From Planctomycetota bacterium (GTDB taxonomy: Bacteria > Planctomycetota > UBA1135 > GCA-002686595): a stretch of 64,000 bases of DNA. The notes beneath the pieces are model-generated. The model searched no databases. It had not been told where the DNA came from and saw only the letters and a program-made list of their open reading frames with translations. Both the position numbers and the translations under genes were made by a program. Shown one piece after another: positions 27,495 through 36,482 of this stretch. The stretch lies in assembly GCA_016714045.1 (NCBI GenBank), contig JADJNY010000001.1, forward strand, positions 372,001 to 436,000, in the 5' to 3' direction. The first letter of the stretch is position 1, and each line of letters begins with the position of its first letter.

Positions 27495-29278
27495 CGTGCG
27501 GGCTCCTCGATGCGGTTGCGACGGTCCATCGCGGGCCGTTCGAGCACCTGCTCGACGCCCGACGGCCAGCGGATGACGGCCTTGTCGACCGCGGTCGCCG
27601 CGCCCAGGCCGAAGTGGAGCGCGAGCTCGCTCTGGCTGCAGAACCCGCTGCCCGCGAGCACCGCGGCCGTCGTCTTCCTGCCGCTCCAGTGCACCGTGAC
27701 CTGCGCGCCGACCGCGCTCGTGTTCGGCGCGCGGCCCGCGAGGTCGAACTGGATCCAGTGCTGCGCGGGGTCGGGCTCGTTCGCGTAGTAGAGGAGCGGT
27801 CCTCGCTGGTTCGCGATCACGACGTCGAGCGCGCCCTGGTGCCGGAAATCGCCGAACGCGACCGCGCGGCCGTCCTCCAAGTCGTCGAGCCCCGCCGCCT
27901 CGGCCGCGTCGACGAAGCGCACCGTGCGCGCGCCCGCGTCGGGCGTCGTGTTCAAGAGCAGGCGCGAGCGCTCGTAGCCCGAGAGGCTCGCGTCGCCCTG
28001 CGCGGGCCAGTTCGCCGCGTCCTCGGCGAGGGCGCCTTGCGCCATCGCGAGCTTCGTCATCGCGTACCAGTAGTCGCGCTCCTTGTTCGCCGACACGAAC
28101 CCGTTGAGCACGACGAGGTCGACCTTGCCGTCGTTGTTCAGGTCGCCGAACTGCGAGCCCCACGACCAGCCGCAGTCCTCGGTGACGCCCTCGGCGATGT
28201 TCTGCAGGAACCCGCCGCCCGGCGTGAGCCGGTTCAGGCGCAGGTTGTTCCCCTGGAAGAGGTACCCGCGCTTGCTGATGTTCGTGACGTAGACCGCGAG
28301 CCGTCCGTCGTTCTGGATGTCGCCCAGCGCCACGGACATGCCGCTCTTCGAGCTCTCGTCGAGGCCGACCTTCTGCGCGCGCTCGAAGCGCTTGCCGCCG
28401 ACGTTCCGGAAGTACTCCTCGGGCCCGTAGTCGTTCGCGACGTACAGGTCCTGCCACCCGTCACCGTCGAGGTCCGCCGCGACGACGGCGAGCGTCCAGC
28501 GCGTGCTGTCGACGCCGAGTTCGCTCGTCACGTCGGCGAAGCGCAGGCCGCCGAGGTTCCGGTAGAGGTAGTTGTGCCCGCCGTTCAGCGCGAACTCGAA
28601 GCTCTCCTGCATGATCCGCGTCGACTTCAGGTCCCAGAAGTCGACGTCGTCGCGGAAGTAGCCGGTCACGTACAGGTCGAGCAGGCCGTCGCGGTCGTAA
28701 TCGATCCACGTCGCGCCGTTCGAGTTCATCCAGCGGTCGAGTCCCGCCTCGACGGTGACCTCGGTGAAGCGCAGGTTCCCGTCGTTCCGGAAGAGCGCGA
28801 GCTTCCCGTAGCGGTAGAGGAAGCACTCCTGGTCGCCGTCGCCGTCCGCGTCGGCCCAGAGCGTGCCCATCGACGCGCCGACCGCGCGCGCGTTCAGATC
28901 GGCGAGGCCCGCTTCGACGGCGACGTCGCGGAACGTGCCGTCCTTCTGGTTCACGTACAGCGCGTTCTTCGCGCCGAACGCGCTCGTCGTCGCGTAGAGG
29001 TCGGCCCACCCGTCGCCGTTCGCGTCGCACGCGGCCACCGCGGCGCCGAGCGCGGCGACCTGCACGGCGATGTTGTCGAGCTTGGGGTCGAGCGCGACGT
29101 TCGCGTGGCGGAACTCGATCCCGCGCTCTTTCGCGCTCTCGCGCAGGCGGAAGCCGAGCTCGCTCGCCGGGACGGCGGGGGGCGACGCGGCGTGCTGGCG
29201 GCCGGCCCAGCCGGCGTAGAGGCAGGCGCCCAGGAACACCGTGGTCGTGAGCGCCTTCAGCGCGGCCGGGGGGAGCAT
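27491..29278 (-). CDS. ASPIC/UnbV-type FG-GAP repeat protein (CRTAC1 family)
   Basis: 595 residues. An N-terminal membrane anchor or signal (LKALTTTVFLGACLYAGWAG) is followed by a series of FG-GAP/VCBS units: ACDANGDGWADLYATTS, WADADGDGDQECFLYRYG, WIDYDRDGLLDLYVTGY, AADLDGDGWQDLYVANDYGPEEYFRNVGG, LGDIQNDGRLAVYVTN, FGDLNNDGKVDLVVLNG and FGDFRHQGALDVVIANQRG. The C-terminal ASPIC/UnbV domain is clear: GAQVTVHWSGRKTTAAVLAGSGFCSQSELALHFGLGAATAVDKAVIRWPSGVEQVL. Such seven-unit proteins fold as a calcium-stabilised beta-propeller outside the cytoplasm. Translationally coupled (ATGA) to the UnbU-like membrane protein, suggesting a two-part membrane complex. Confidence 0.9.
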   Translation of the reverse strand: MLPPAALKALTTTVFLGACLYAGWAGRQHAASPPAVPASELGFRLRESAKERGIEFRHANVALDPKLDNIAVQVAALGAAVAACDANGDGWADLYATTSAFGAKNALYVNQKDGTFRDVAVEAGLADLNARAVGASMGTLWADADGDGDQECFLYRYGKLALFRNDGNLRFTEVTVEAGLDRWMNSNGATWIDYDRDGLLDLYVTGYFRDDVDFWDLKSTRIMQESFEFALNGGHNYLYRNLGGLRFADVTSELGVDSTRWTLAVVAADLDGDGWQDLYVANDYGPEEYFRNVGGKRFERAQKVGLDESSKSGMSVALGDIQNDGRLAVYVTNISKRGYLFQGNNLRLNRLTPGGGFLQNIAEGVTEDCGWSWGSQFGDLNNDGKVDLVVLNGFVSANKERDYWYAMTKLAMAQGALAEDAANWPAQGDASLSGYERSRLLLNTTPDAGARTVRFVDAAEAAGLDDLEDGRAVAFGDFRHQGALDVVIANQRGPLLYYANEPDPAQHWIQFDLAGRAPNTSAVGAQVTVHWSGRKTTAAVLAGSGFCSQSELALHFGLGAATAVDKAVIRWPSGVEQVLERPAMDRRNRIEEPAR

Positions 29279-29358
29279 CGCGGTCGAGTCTATCCGCCGG
29301 ATCGGAGCGGAGGGAATGCTCCCTCGGGCGGAGTCGGCGCGCTACGCTCCCATTCCGC

Positions 29359-30609
29359 ATGCGGATCGACCTCCTCGTCCGCGGCGCCGCGGAGCTCGCG
29401 ACGCCGCTCGGAACCCGGCCGAAGGGCGGGCGCGAGCTCGGCGCGCTGCGCGTGATCGAGCGCGGCGCCGTGGCCCTTTCGGGCGGCGCGATCGTCGCGG
29501 TCGGGCCGGAGGCGGAGCTCCGCGCGCGCTACGCGCCGGAGCGCGAGCTCGACGCGCACGGCGGGACGATCGTGCCCGGCTTCGTCGACGCGCACACGCA
29601 CCCCGTGTTCCTCGGCACGCGCGAGGACGAGTTCGAGCTGCGGACGCGCGGTGCGACGTACGTCGAGATCGCGCAAGCGGGCGGCGGGATCTTGTCGTCG
29701 GTGCGCGGCGTGCGCGGCGCGTCGAAGGAGGAGCTGCTCGCGCGCTTGCTCACGCGGCTCGACCGGTTCCTCGCGCTCGGCACGACGACGATCGAGGCGA
29801 AGACGGGGTACGGGTTGACGGTCGACGACGAGCTCAAGTGCCTCGAGGTGCTGCGCGACGCGGCGCGCGCGCACGCGGTCGAGATCGCGCCGACGTTCCT
29901 CGGCGCCCACGACTACCCGGCGGAGTACCGCGACAGGAAGCCTGCGTACGTCGACCTCCTCGTCGAGGAGATGCTGCCGCGCGTCGCGGAGACGAAGCTT
30001 GCGGAGTACTGCGACATCTTCACGGAGGGGCACGTGTTCGGACTCGACGACTCGCGGCGCATCCTGGAGCGCGCGCGTTCGCTCGGGTTCGGCCTGCGCT
30101 TGCACGTCGATCAACTCTCCGCGCTCGGCGGCGCGCAGCTCGCCGCGGAGCTCGGCGCGGCGAGCGCGGACCATTTGGAGTTCGTGAGCGACGCGGGGAT
30201 CGAGGCGCTCGGCGCGGCGGGCGTCGTGCCCGTGCTCTGCCCCGTCGTGCCGCTCTTCCTGCGCATCGACAAGGAAGCACCCGCGCGCACGATGATCGAC
30301 CGCGGACTCCCGGTCGCGATCTCGACCGACTTCAACCCGGGGAGCTGCTACCTGCAGAGCCTGCCCGAGGCGCTGACGTGGGCCGCGCTGCGCTACCGGA
30401 TGAGCGCGGGCGAAGCGCTGACCGCCGCGACGTTGAACCCGGCGTGCTCGCTCGGCCGCGGCGATCGCCTGGGGACGCTCGAGCCGGGGAAGCAGGGCGA
30501 CGTCGTCGTGCTCGACGTGCCGAACCACCGGCACCTCGTGTACGAGCTCGGTCGGAACCCGGTCGCGAGCGTCGTGAAGCGCGGGCAGGTCGTGCACGAG
30601 GCGCGATGA
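29359..30609 (+). CDS. hutI: Imidazolonepropionase
   Basis: 416 residues. Hydrolyses 4-imidazolone-5-propanoate to N-formimino-L-glutamate in histidine degradation. Metal-dependent amidohydrolase motifs: GTIVPGFVDAHTHPVFLGTREDEFELRTRGATYVEIAQAGGGI, TTIEAKTGYGLTVDDELKCLEVL, PTFLGAHDYPAEYRD, the histidine in LRLHVDQLSALGGAQLAAELGAASADHLE, and AISTDFNPGSCYLQSLPEALTWAALRYRMSAGEALTAATLNPACSLG. The length is normal. The gene for the next step, ftcD, follows 81 nt later; hutH and hutU are not in the window. A TACGCT hexamer lies 10 nt before the ATG, with no ribosome site, so the transcript may start almost at the ATG. Confidence 0.96.
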   Translation: MRIDLLVRGAAELATPLGTRPKGGRELGALRVIERGAVALSGGAIVAVGPEAELRARYAPERELDAHGGTIVPGFVDAHTHPVFLGTREDEFELRTRGATYVEIAQAGGGILSSVRGVRGASKEELLARLLTRLDRFLALGTTTIEAKTGYGLTVDDELKCLEVLRDAARAHAVEIAPTFLGAHDYPAEYRDRKPAYVDLLVEEMLPRVAETKLAEYCDIFTEGHVFGLDDSRRILERARSLGFGLRLHVDQLSALGGAQLAAELGAASADHLEFVSDAGIEALGAAGVVPVLCPVVPLFLRIDKEAPARTMIDRGLPVAISTDFNPGSCYLQSLPEALTWAALRYRMSAGEALTAATLNPACSLGRGDRLGTLEPGKQGDVVVLDVPNHRHLVYELGRNPVASVVKRGQVVHEAR

Positions 30610-30690
30610 GCGCCCGCACGGGGCCCGCGCGACCGCCTTCGCCTCGCGAGGATCCTGGCCGCGGCCCTCGCGACCGGTTCTAATCGGAGT

Positions 30691-31584
30691 ATGTCCCTCG
30701 TCGAGTGCGTCCCCAACTTCAGTGAAGGTCGTCGCCCCGAAGTCCTCGAGCAGATCCTCGGCTCGATCCGCGCCGTGAAAGGCGTGAAGCTGATCGACCA
30801 CAGCATGGACGCGAGCCACAACCGCGCCGTCGTGACGTTCGTCGGCTCGCCGACCGCGTGCTCCGACGCCGCGTTCCGCTCGATCGCGAAGGCGAAGGAG
30901 CTGATCGACCTGACGAAGCACACGGGCGAACACCCGCGCGTCGGCGCGACGGACGTCGTGCCCTTCGTGCCGCTCGAGGGTTCGTCGATGGAGGAGTGCG
31001 TGAAGACCGCGCACGCGCTGGGCGAGCGCGTCGGGCGCGAGCTCGAGATCCCCGTCTACTTCTACGAGTCCGCCGCGAAGTCGCCGGCGCGCAAGAACCT
31101 GCCCGACGTCCGCAACATCGGCTTCGAGAAGCTTCGCGACGCCGTCGCGACCGATCCGACGCGCGCGCCCGACTGCGGTCCGAAGCAGCTCCACCCGACC
31201 GCGGGCGCGACCGTGATCGGCGCGCGCTTCTTCCTCGTCGCCTACAACGTCAACCTCGAGAGCACGGACTTGGCACTCGCGAAGGAGATCGCGAAGAAGA
31301 TCCGCGAGAAGGACGGCGGCCTCCCGGGCATCAAGGCGATGGGCTTCATGCTCGACGACTTGAAGTGCGCGCAGGTCAGCATGAACGTCTGCAACTACAC
31401 GGCGACAGGCCTCGAGCGCGTCTACGCCGAGATCGAAGGCCTCGCGAAGGCGAAGGGCGTCTCGATCCGCGAGAGCGAGCTCGTCGGCCTCGCGCCCCGC
31501 GCCGCGCTGCCGCCGGGGACCGCGCAGAAGATCCGCTTGCGCGGCTTCGACCCGAAGAAGCAGCTCATCGAGGAGCTCCTCTAG
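30691..31584 (+). CDS. ftcD: Glutamate formimidoyltransferase
   Basis: 297 residues, formiminotransferase part only, without the cyclodeaminase domain of the animal enzyme. Moves the formimino group of N-formimino-glutamate to tetrahydrofolate. Diagnostic text: LVECVPNFSEGRRPEVLEQI, VKLIDHSMDASHNRAVVTFVG, HTGEHPRVGATDVVPFVPLE, VYFYESAAKSPARKNLPDVRNIGFEKL, HPTAGATVIGARFFLVAYNVNLES and CAQVSMNVCNYTATGLERVY. It acts directly after HutI, so the pair gives glutamate plus formimino-THF. The stop is 2 nt before the ATG of the next gene, which suggests co-translation with an apparently unrelated exported protein. Confidence 0.96.
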   Translation: MSLVECVPNFSEGRRPEVLEQILGSIRAVKGVKLIDHSMDASHNRAVVTFVGSPTACSDAAFRSIAKAKELIDLTKHTGEHPRVGATDVVPFVPLEGSSMEECVKTAHALGERVGRELEIPVYFYESAAKSPARKNLPDVRNIGFEKLRDAVATDPTRAPDCGPKQLHPTAGATVIGARFFLVAYNVNLESTDLALAKEIAKKIREKDGGLPGIKAMGFMLDDLKCAQVSMNVCNYTATGLERVYAEIEGLAKAKGVSIRESELVGLAPRAALPPGTAQKIRLRGFDPKKQLIEELL

Positions 31585-31586
31585 TC

Positions 31587-32936
31587 ATGCAGGCACGTTG
31601 GAAGTTCGGTCGTCGCCTCGCCTCGATCGTCGTCCTCGTGCTTGCGACCTGCGCGGCCGTCGCGCGTCCGGTCGGCGCGCATTCGGCCATCGCGCATTCG
31701 GCTTGCGCGCATTCGGCTGGCGCGCATCTGGGCGACGCACCGGGGAGCTCGACCACGGAGCGGCCGACGTGCTGCCACGACGGCGAGCGCCGCGACGAGG
31801 TCGCCGCGCGCGACGCCGCGCGCGACGCCGCGCTCCCCGCGCTCGCGCCGCAGGGCGACCCGCTCAAGGCGCCGATGAAGTGCCTCAAGTGCCGCGACGC
31901 CGGCCGTCGTCCGTGCTCCGAGCACCCGGAGAACGAGTGCGAGTGGGAGCTCGACGTCCTCTACTGCAGCGAGATCGCCGGCTGCGCCGTCTGCTTCGGC
32001 GTCGGCTGGGTCGACTGCAAGGACTGCGAGGACCCGGTCGCGGAGAAGTGGCTCGCCGACCGCAAGGCGAAGGTCGCGTCGCGCAAGACCGCGCTCGAGT
32101 ACATCGACAAGGCGATGAAGCGCGAGGTGCGCAAGGGCGAGAGCAACCACATGGTCGTCGTGTGGGAGATGGAGGAGATGAAGGTCGAGAAGCGCCGCCT
32201 CTCGCGTCACGAGCTCCTCCATCTGTACCTGAAGCGCTTGGAGACGCTCTTCCTCGACTTCCAGTCGCGGTTGCAGGTGACCGAGAAGCACTTCGCCGGC
32301 AAGCCGAACATCTACGTCTGGTACCTGCCCGAGGACCACAACCAGTGCGGGCTCGCGCTCTGCGAGCAGAACGCGAAGGGCGGCGTGAAGCTGCTCGGGG
32401 GCTCGCCGCGTTACACGATCTGCGGCAACAAGCAGAACTTCAAGGACGACGACGCGCTGCACCGGAACATCGTCCACAGCACGACCCACCTCCTCTTGTC
32501 GTGCGTCTCGCAGCCGGGCTGGATGGGCAACATCAAGGGCGGCTGGATGGACGAAGGCCTCGCGCACTGGTTCGAGGACCGCTACTGGGGCATCTGCGAC
32601 AACTACTGCTACCAGGAGCAGAACTCGAACGTCGACTTCAAGGGCGGCAAGTTCCGGCTCGCGGTGCGGAAGATGGTCGCGGAAGGGAAGTTCCCGTCCG
32701 CTCCCGAGGTGTTCCAGCAGAACGTGGACACGCTCACGCTGCCGATGCACGCGGTCGCGATGAGCTACGTGGACTACCTGATCAACCAGGACGGCGCGAA
32801 GTTCTACGAGCTCTCCAAGAAGCTCAAGGCGAAGGTGCCGACGGGCGACGCGCTGAAGGAGATCTACGGCATGCGTCCGCTCGAGTTCGAGGCGGTGTGG
32901 AAGTCGTTCGTTCTCTCCACCTACCCCACGCGTTGA
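31587..32936 (+). CDS. Exported protein with Cys-rich zinc-ribbon-like region and degenerate gluzincin (peptidase MA) fold
   Basis: 449 residues, family not named. N-terminus WKFGRRLASIVVLVLATCAAVARPVGA is a signal peptide; then a 5-residue repeat (AHSAx four times). Residues ~97-150 hold cysteines spaced as in DnaJ-type zinc modules (CLKCRDAGRRPC, CEWELDVLYC, CAVCFGVGWVDCKDC). The second half reads like a peptidase MA domain: NIVHSTTHLLLSC aligns with the zinc-binding HEXXH, but the catalytic Glu is Ser (HSTTH), while the downstream WMDEGLAHWFEDRYW keeps the third-ligand glutamate pattern. So it could bind zinc but probably not cleave peptides in the usual way. C-terminus EIYGMRPLEFEAVWKSFVLSTYPTR is typical of MA-type ends. 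It starts 2 nt after ftcD and ends 19 nt before the STT3-like gene. Confidence 0.7.
   Translation: MQARWKFGRRLASIVVLVLATCAAVARPVGAHSAIAHSACAHSAGAHLGDAPGSSTTERPTCCHDGERRDEVAARDAARDAALPALAPQGDPLKAPMKCLKCRDAGRRPCSEHPENECEWELDVLYCSEIAGCAVCFGVGWVDCKDCEDPVAEKWLADRKAKVASRKTALEYIDKAMKREVRKGESNHMVVVWEMEEMKVEKRRLSRHELLHLYLKRLETLFLDFQSRLQVTEKHFAGKPNIYVWYLPEDHNQCGLALCEQNAKGGVKLLGGSPRYTICGNKQNFKDDDALHRNIVHSTTHLLLSCVSQPGWMGNIKGGWMDEGLAHWFEDRYWGICDNYCYQEQNSNVDFKGGKFRLAVRKMVAEGKFPSAPEVFQQNVDTLTLPMHAVAMSYVDYLINQDGAKFYELSKKLKAKVPTGDALKEIYGMRPLEFEAVWKSFVLSTYPTR
31677..31736 (+). repeat. 15-bp tandem repeat, about four units
   Basis: Units start at 31677, 31692, 31707 and 31722; the shared core is GCGCATTCGGC, encoding Ala-His-Ser-Ala plus one variable residue. 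The fourth unit has diverged. It lies just after the signal peptide of the gene at 31587-32936. Confidence 0.8.
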
Positions 32937-32955
32937 GCGCCGGACGCGCCTGCAC

Positions 32956-34913
32956 GTGAAGCCGCTCTCGTTCGCGATCCTCGTCCTGATCGTCGCGTCG
33001 GGGTTCGTTCTGCGGCTCGTGCAGGCGAACGCGCTGCGCCTCGAGGGCGCGGAGGCGCGCGGGGTCCCGTCGAGCTGGCTGCTCGACGATCCGGACACGT
33101 GCTACCACCTGCGCGCCGCCGAGCTCGCGCTGCGCCTGCCGCGCGCCGCGGAGCACGATCCGTACTTGAACCATCCCGGCGGCGCGGAGACGCCGTGGCT
33201 CCCGCTCTACGACACGCTGCTCTCCGGCTTCGCCGCGCGCTTCCTCGGCGACCGCGGCGTCGACCCCGCGGACGGCGGCGTCGACGAAGCGCGGTTCGAG
33301 CGCGTCTCGGTGCGCCTCGGGCCGTTCCTCGGCCTGTTGACGATCTTCGCGACGTGGGCTGCGGCGCGCGCGATCGTCCGCGGAGCGCGCCGCGAGCTCG
33401 CGGCGCTCCTGGCGGCCGGTCTCGTCGCGCTGGCACCCGCGGCGATCGGCGCGAGCGCGGCCGGTCGGCTCGACGTGCAGGCATGGAACGGGTTCGCGCT
33501 CGCGCTCGCGACGTGGGCGTGCGTGCGCGCGCTGCGCGCGGAGGAGCTGATCGACGGGCTCCTCGCCGCGCTCTTCGCCGGCGTCGCGATGGGCATCGTG
33601 TGCGCGAGCTTCCTCGGGGGCAGCCTGCTCTTCCTCGGCGGTTGGGCCGGCTTCGCGGTGCGCGCGTGGAACGCCGAGGGCGACGCGCGCCGCAACGTCC
33701 TTCGCGCCGGCCTGATCTACGCGTTCGTCGCGGCGTTCGCGGGCCAGTTGCCGCCCGGCGCCGCCGCGGAGCTCGGCACGGGCAGCGGAGCGCTCGCGAG
33801 CGCGTGGGAGTCGACCCTGCAGCTCCCGCTGCTCGCGGGCGTGCCGTTCCTCGCCGGGTTCGCGCTGTCGAGCGGCCGACGCGGGCGCTTCTTCCAATCG
33901 GCGGCGCTCGCGGTGTCCGTCGTCGTGCTGCTCTACTGCTTGCCCGGCGTCGTGCAGGAGCTCGGCGCGCGCGCGCGGGCGTGGAGCGAGGGGAGCGCGG
34001 TCCTCGCTCGCTTCGACGCGGGCGCCAGGCCGTGGTTCTCGGTCGAGGACGGAGCCGGGTTCGCGCGCGCCCTCGTCGTGCTGTCGCCGCTCGCGCTGCT
34101 CGCGCCGTGGGCGATCCTCGTCGCGTGGCGTCCCCGCGGCGATCCCGTCGGCGTGCAGGTCGCCGTCACGGCGGCGCTCGCGCTCGTCCTCGCGTTCGTC
34201 GAAGCGCGCTTCGCGGGGCTCGCGGTCGTGCCCGTCGCGCTGCTCGTCGCGTACGCCGCGGACGCGCGGTGGGGAGAGCTCGCGCCGAACCGCGCGCGCC
34301 TTGCGTACGGCGCGGCGGCGTGCGCGCTCGCGGGTGGGGCCGGCGTCGCGGTGCCGAGCGCGCTCGCAGGCGACGAGCGCGTCGCGCGCGTCGAGCGCCT
34401 GCGCGCGCTGCGGTGGATGCGCAGCGACACACCGGCCCCCGGCGCGTGGAACGTCGCGGAAGCGCGTCCGAGCTGGGGCGTGCTCGCGACGCCGACGGCG
34501 GGCGCCGCGATCGCCTACCACGCGCGCCGTCCCGCGGTCGCCGCGCTCCACGGCGCGGCGACGTCGCTCGAGCCGCTGAAGGAGTCCGCGCGCGCTGCTC
34601 GCGCCCACCACCGCGCACCTCGTCCGGTACCTGCGGGGACCCAGGCGCGCTACGTCGTCGCGAGTCCGCTCGACGTGCGCGACGCGCGCGCGCTCGAGGC
34701 GCTCGCGGATCGGCCGTGGGCGGGGAGCGTGCTCGCGCGGCTCGCGGCCGCCCGCGACGGCGAGAACCCGTTCGCGAGCGAGGGGCTCGAGCTCGCCTGG
34801 CGCTCCCCCGAGGTCGTGCGGTTCGCGCTCGAAGACGGGACGACGATCGAGGGCGCCGCGGTCTCGATCTACCGGCTCGCCGACGACGCGCCCGGAGCCG
34901 GGCGGGCCCGTGA
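32956..34913 (+). CDS. STT3/oligosaccharyltransferase-like polytopic GT-C protein, C-terminus disturbed by frameshift
   Basis: About 650 residues. The first loop has SSWLLDDPDTCYHLRAAELAL, the DPDxYYHLR-type acidic motif of STT3/AglB/PglB enzymes that move glycans from a lipid to protein. About a dozen hydrophobic segments follow. The usual WWDYG motif is only faintly present as SWGVLATPTAG. Between about 34593 and 34645 the best text (LLAPTTAHLVRYLRG) is one frame off, implying two compensating indels. The frame as given has no stop and runs on in frame through hisS to 36402 (1148 residues). In another frame TGA at 34911-34913 follows YRLADDAPGAGRA, a natural end, so I place the stop there. 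In the intact cell this is probably a separate gene. Confidence 0.6.
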
Positions 34914-35058
34914 TGCGGGCGCGCTGACGACTGCGCGCTCGAGCCGGGCCGGACCCGGCTCCGCGGCGCCGTCGCGCGGAACGACCTCCACGCGCGCCCT
35001 CCGCGGATCCTCCGCGACGCGTGCCTCGCGGCGAGCCTTCGCCTATCCTCTGCGCACC

Positions 35059-36402
35059 ATGTCCCTGATCGAACCGCGCACGCTGAAGGGTTTCCGCGAC
35101 TACCTGCCGGAGACGATGATCCCGCGCGAGAAGCTCATCGAGACCGCGCGCAAGGTGTATCGCTCGTACGGGTTCCTCCCGATCGACACGCCCGCGCTCG
35201 AGTACGCCGAGATCCTGACCGGCAAGGGGGGCGACGAGAGCGACAAGCAGCTCTATCGCTTCCAGGACCACGGCGGTCGCGACGTCGCGCTGCGCTTCGA
35301 CCTGACCGTGCCGCTCGCGCGCTTCGTCGCGCAGTACTCGAACGACCTCGGCCTGCCGTTCAAGCGCTACCACATCGCCAGCGTCTGGCGCGGCGAGAAC
35401 ACGCAGCGCGGTCGGTACCGCGAGTTCATGCAGTGCGACTTCGACACGATCGGCGTCGAGCACATCGCCGCCGACATCGAGGTCGGTTTCGTGATCCACG
35501 ACCTCCTGCACGCGATCGGGTTCGACGACTTCAAGATCCGCGTGAACAACCGGAAGCTCCTGACGGGCGTGCTCGAGAAGCTGGAGCTCGCGGGCAAGCT
35601 CGTCCCCGTGCTGCGCGCGATCGACAAGCTCGACAAGATCGGCGCCGACAAGGTCGCCGAAGAAATCGTGCGCGAGGCGGGGACGACGCCCGAGCAGGCG
35701 CGGCGCGTGCTTGCGTTCGCGGGGCTGCGCGAGAGCCTCGGCGCGGGTGCCACGGACGACGCGTTGATCGAAGCCCTGCGGCCGTACGTGCAGGGAAGCG
35801 AACGCGCCGAAGCAGGGCTGGCCGAGCTCGCGACGCTCGTCACGACGACGCGCAAGGCGGGCATCCCGGGAGAGCGCCTCTCGATCGACTTGTCCATCGC
35901 CCGCGGCCTCGACTACTACACGGGCACGGTGTACGAGACCGTGCTCGGCGCGCTCCCGGGGATCGGCTCGGTGTGCTCGGGTGGGCGTTACGACAACCTG
36001 GCGCAGCTCTACACGAAGGAGCGTCTGCCTGGGATCGGTGCGTCGCTCGGTCTCGATCGCTTGCTCGCCGCGATGGAGGAGCTCGGCATGCTCGAGAAGC
36101 GGCGCGCGTCCGCGCCGATCTTCGTGCCGTTCTTCGACGCGCAGCGCCTCTCCGACTACCTCGCGCTGTGCGGGCGGCTGCGCAAGGCGGGGTTTGGCGT
36201 CGAGTTCTTCCCCGAGCCGAAGAAGCTCGGGGCGCAGCTCAAGTACGCGGACCGTCGCGGGTTCCGCGTCGCGCTCGTGCTCGGCGACGACGAGTGGAAG
36301 AACGGGACGTGCCAGGTGAAGGACCTCGCGTCGCAGACGGCGCGCGTCGTGCCGGTGGCGGAGCTCGAGCGGGAGCTCGCGGGGATCGTCGGCGCGGGGT
36401 GA
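35059..36402 (+). CDS. hisS: Histidyl-tRNA synthetase
   Basis: 447 residues from the ATG at 35059; TATCCT lies 9 nt upstream. Class II synthetase: RTLKGFRDYLPE opening, motif 1 around ALEYAEILTGKGGDESDKQLYRFQDHGGRDVALRFDLTVPLARFV, motif 2 RYHIASVWRGENTQRGRYREFMQCDFD, histidine-binding signature SIARGLDYYTGTVYET, motif 3 LGLDRLLAAMEEL, and a C-terminal anticodon-binding domain starting APIFVPFFDAQRLSDYL. The length is normal. The open frame continues upstream into the STT3-like gene, but the synthetase begins at its usual residue. The structured repeat at 36483-36592 follows 80 nt after the stop. Confidence 0.95.
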   Translation: MSLIEPRTLKGFRDYLPETMIPREKLIETARKVYRSYGFLPIDTPALEYAEILTGKGGDESDKQLYRFQDHGGRDVALRFDLTVPLARFVAQYSNDLGLPFKRYHIASVWRGENTQRGRYREFMQCDFDTIGVEHIAADIEVGFVIHDLLHAIGFDDFKIRVNNRKLLTGVLEKLELAGKLVPVLRAIDKLDKIGADKVAEEIVREAGTTPEQARRVLAFAGLRESLGAGATDDALIEALRPYVQGSERAEAGLAELATLVTTTRKAGIPGERLSIDLSIARGLDYYTGTVYETVLGALPGIGSVCSGGRYDNLAQLYTKERLPGIGASLGLDRLLAAMEELGMLEKRRASAPIFVPFFDAQRLSDYLALCGRLRKAGFGVEFFPEPKKLGAQLKYADRRGFRVALVLGDDEWKNGTCQVKDLASQTARVVPVAELERELAGIVGAG

Positions 36403-36482
36403 TGTCGGGGGGCTTGGCGCGGGCCGAGGTGCGTGGGGAGTGGCGTCGGTCGGGAGCGCCATTGCCGGATGGGGGGATCAAG

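Noticed and set aside
31677..31736. CRISPR-like array
   Set aside because: The units are only 15 bp, contiguous with no spacers, and in frame within a coding region.
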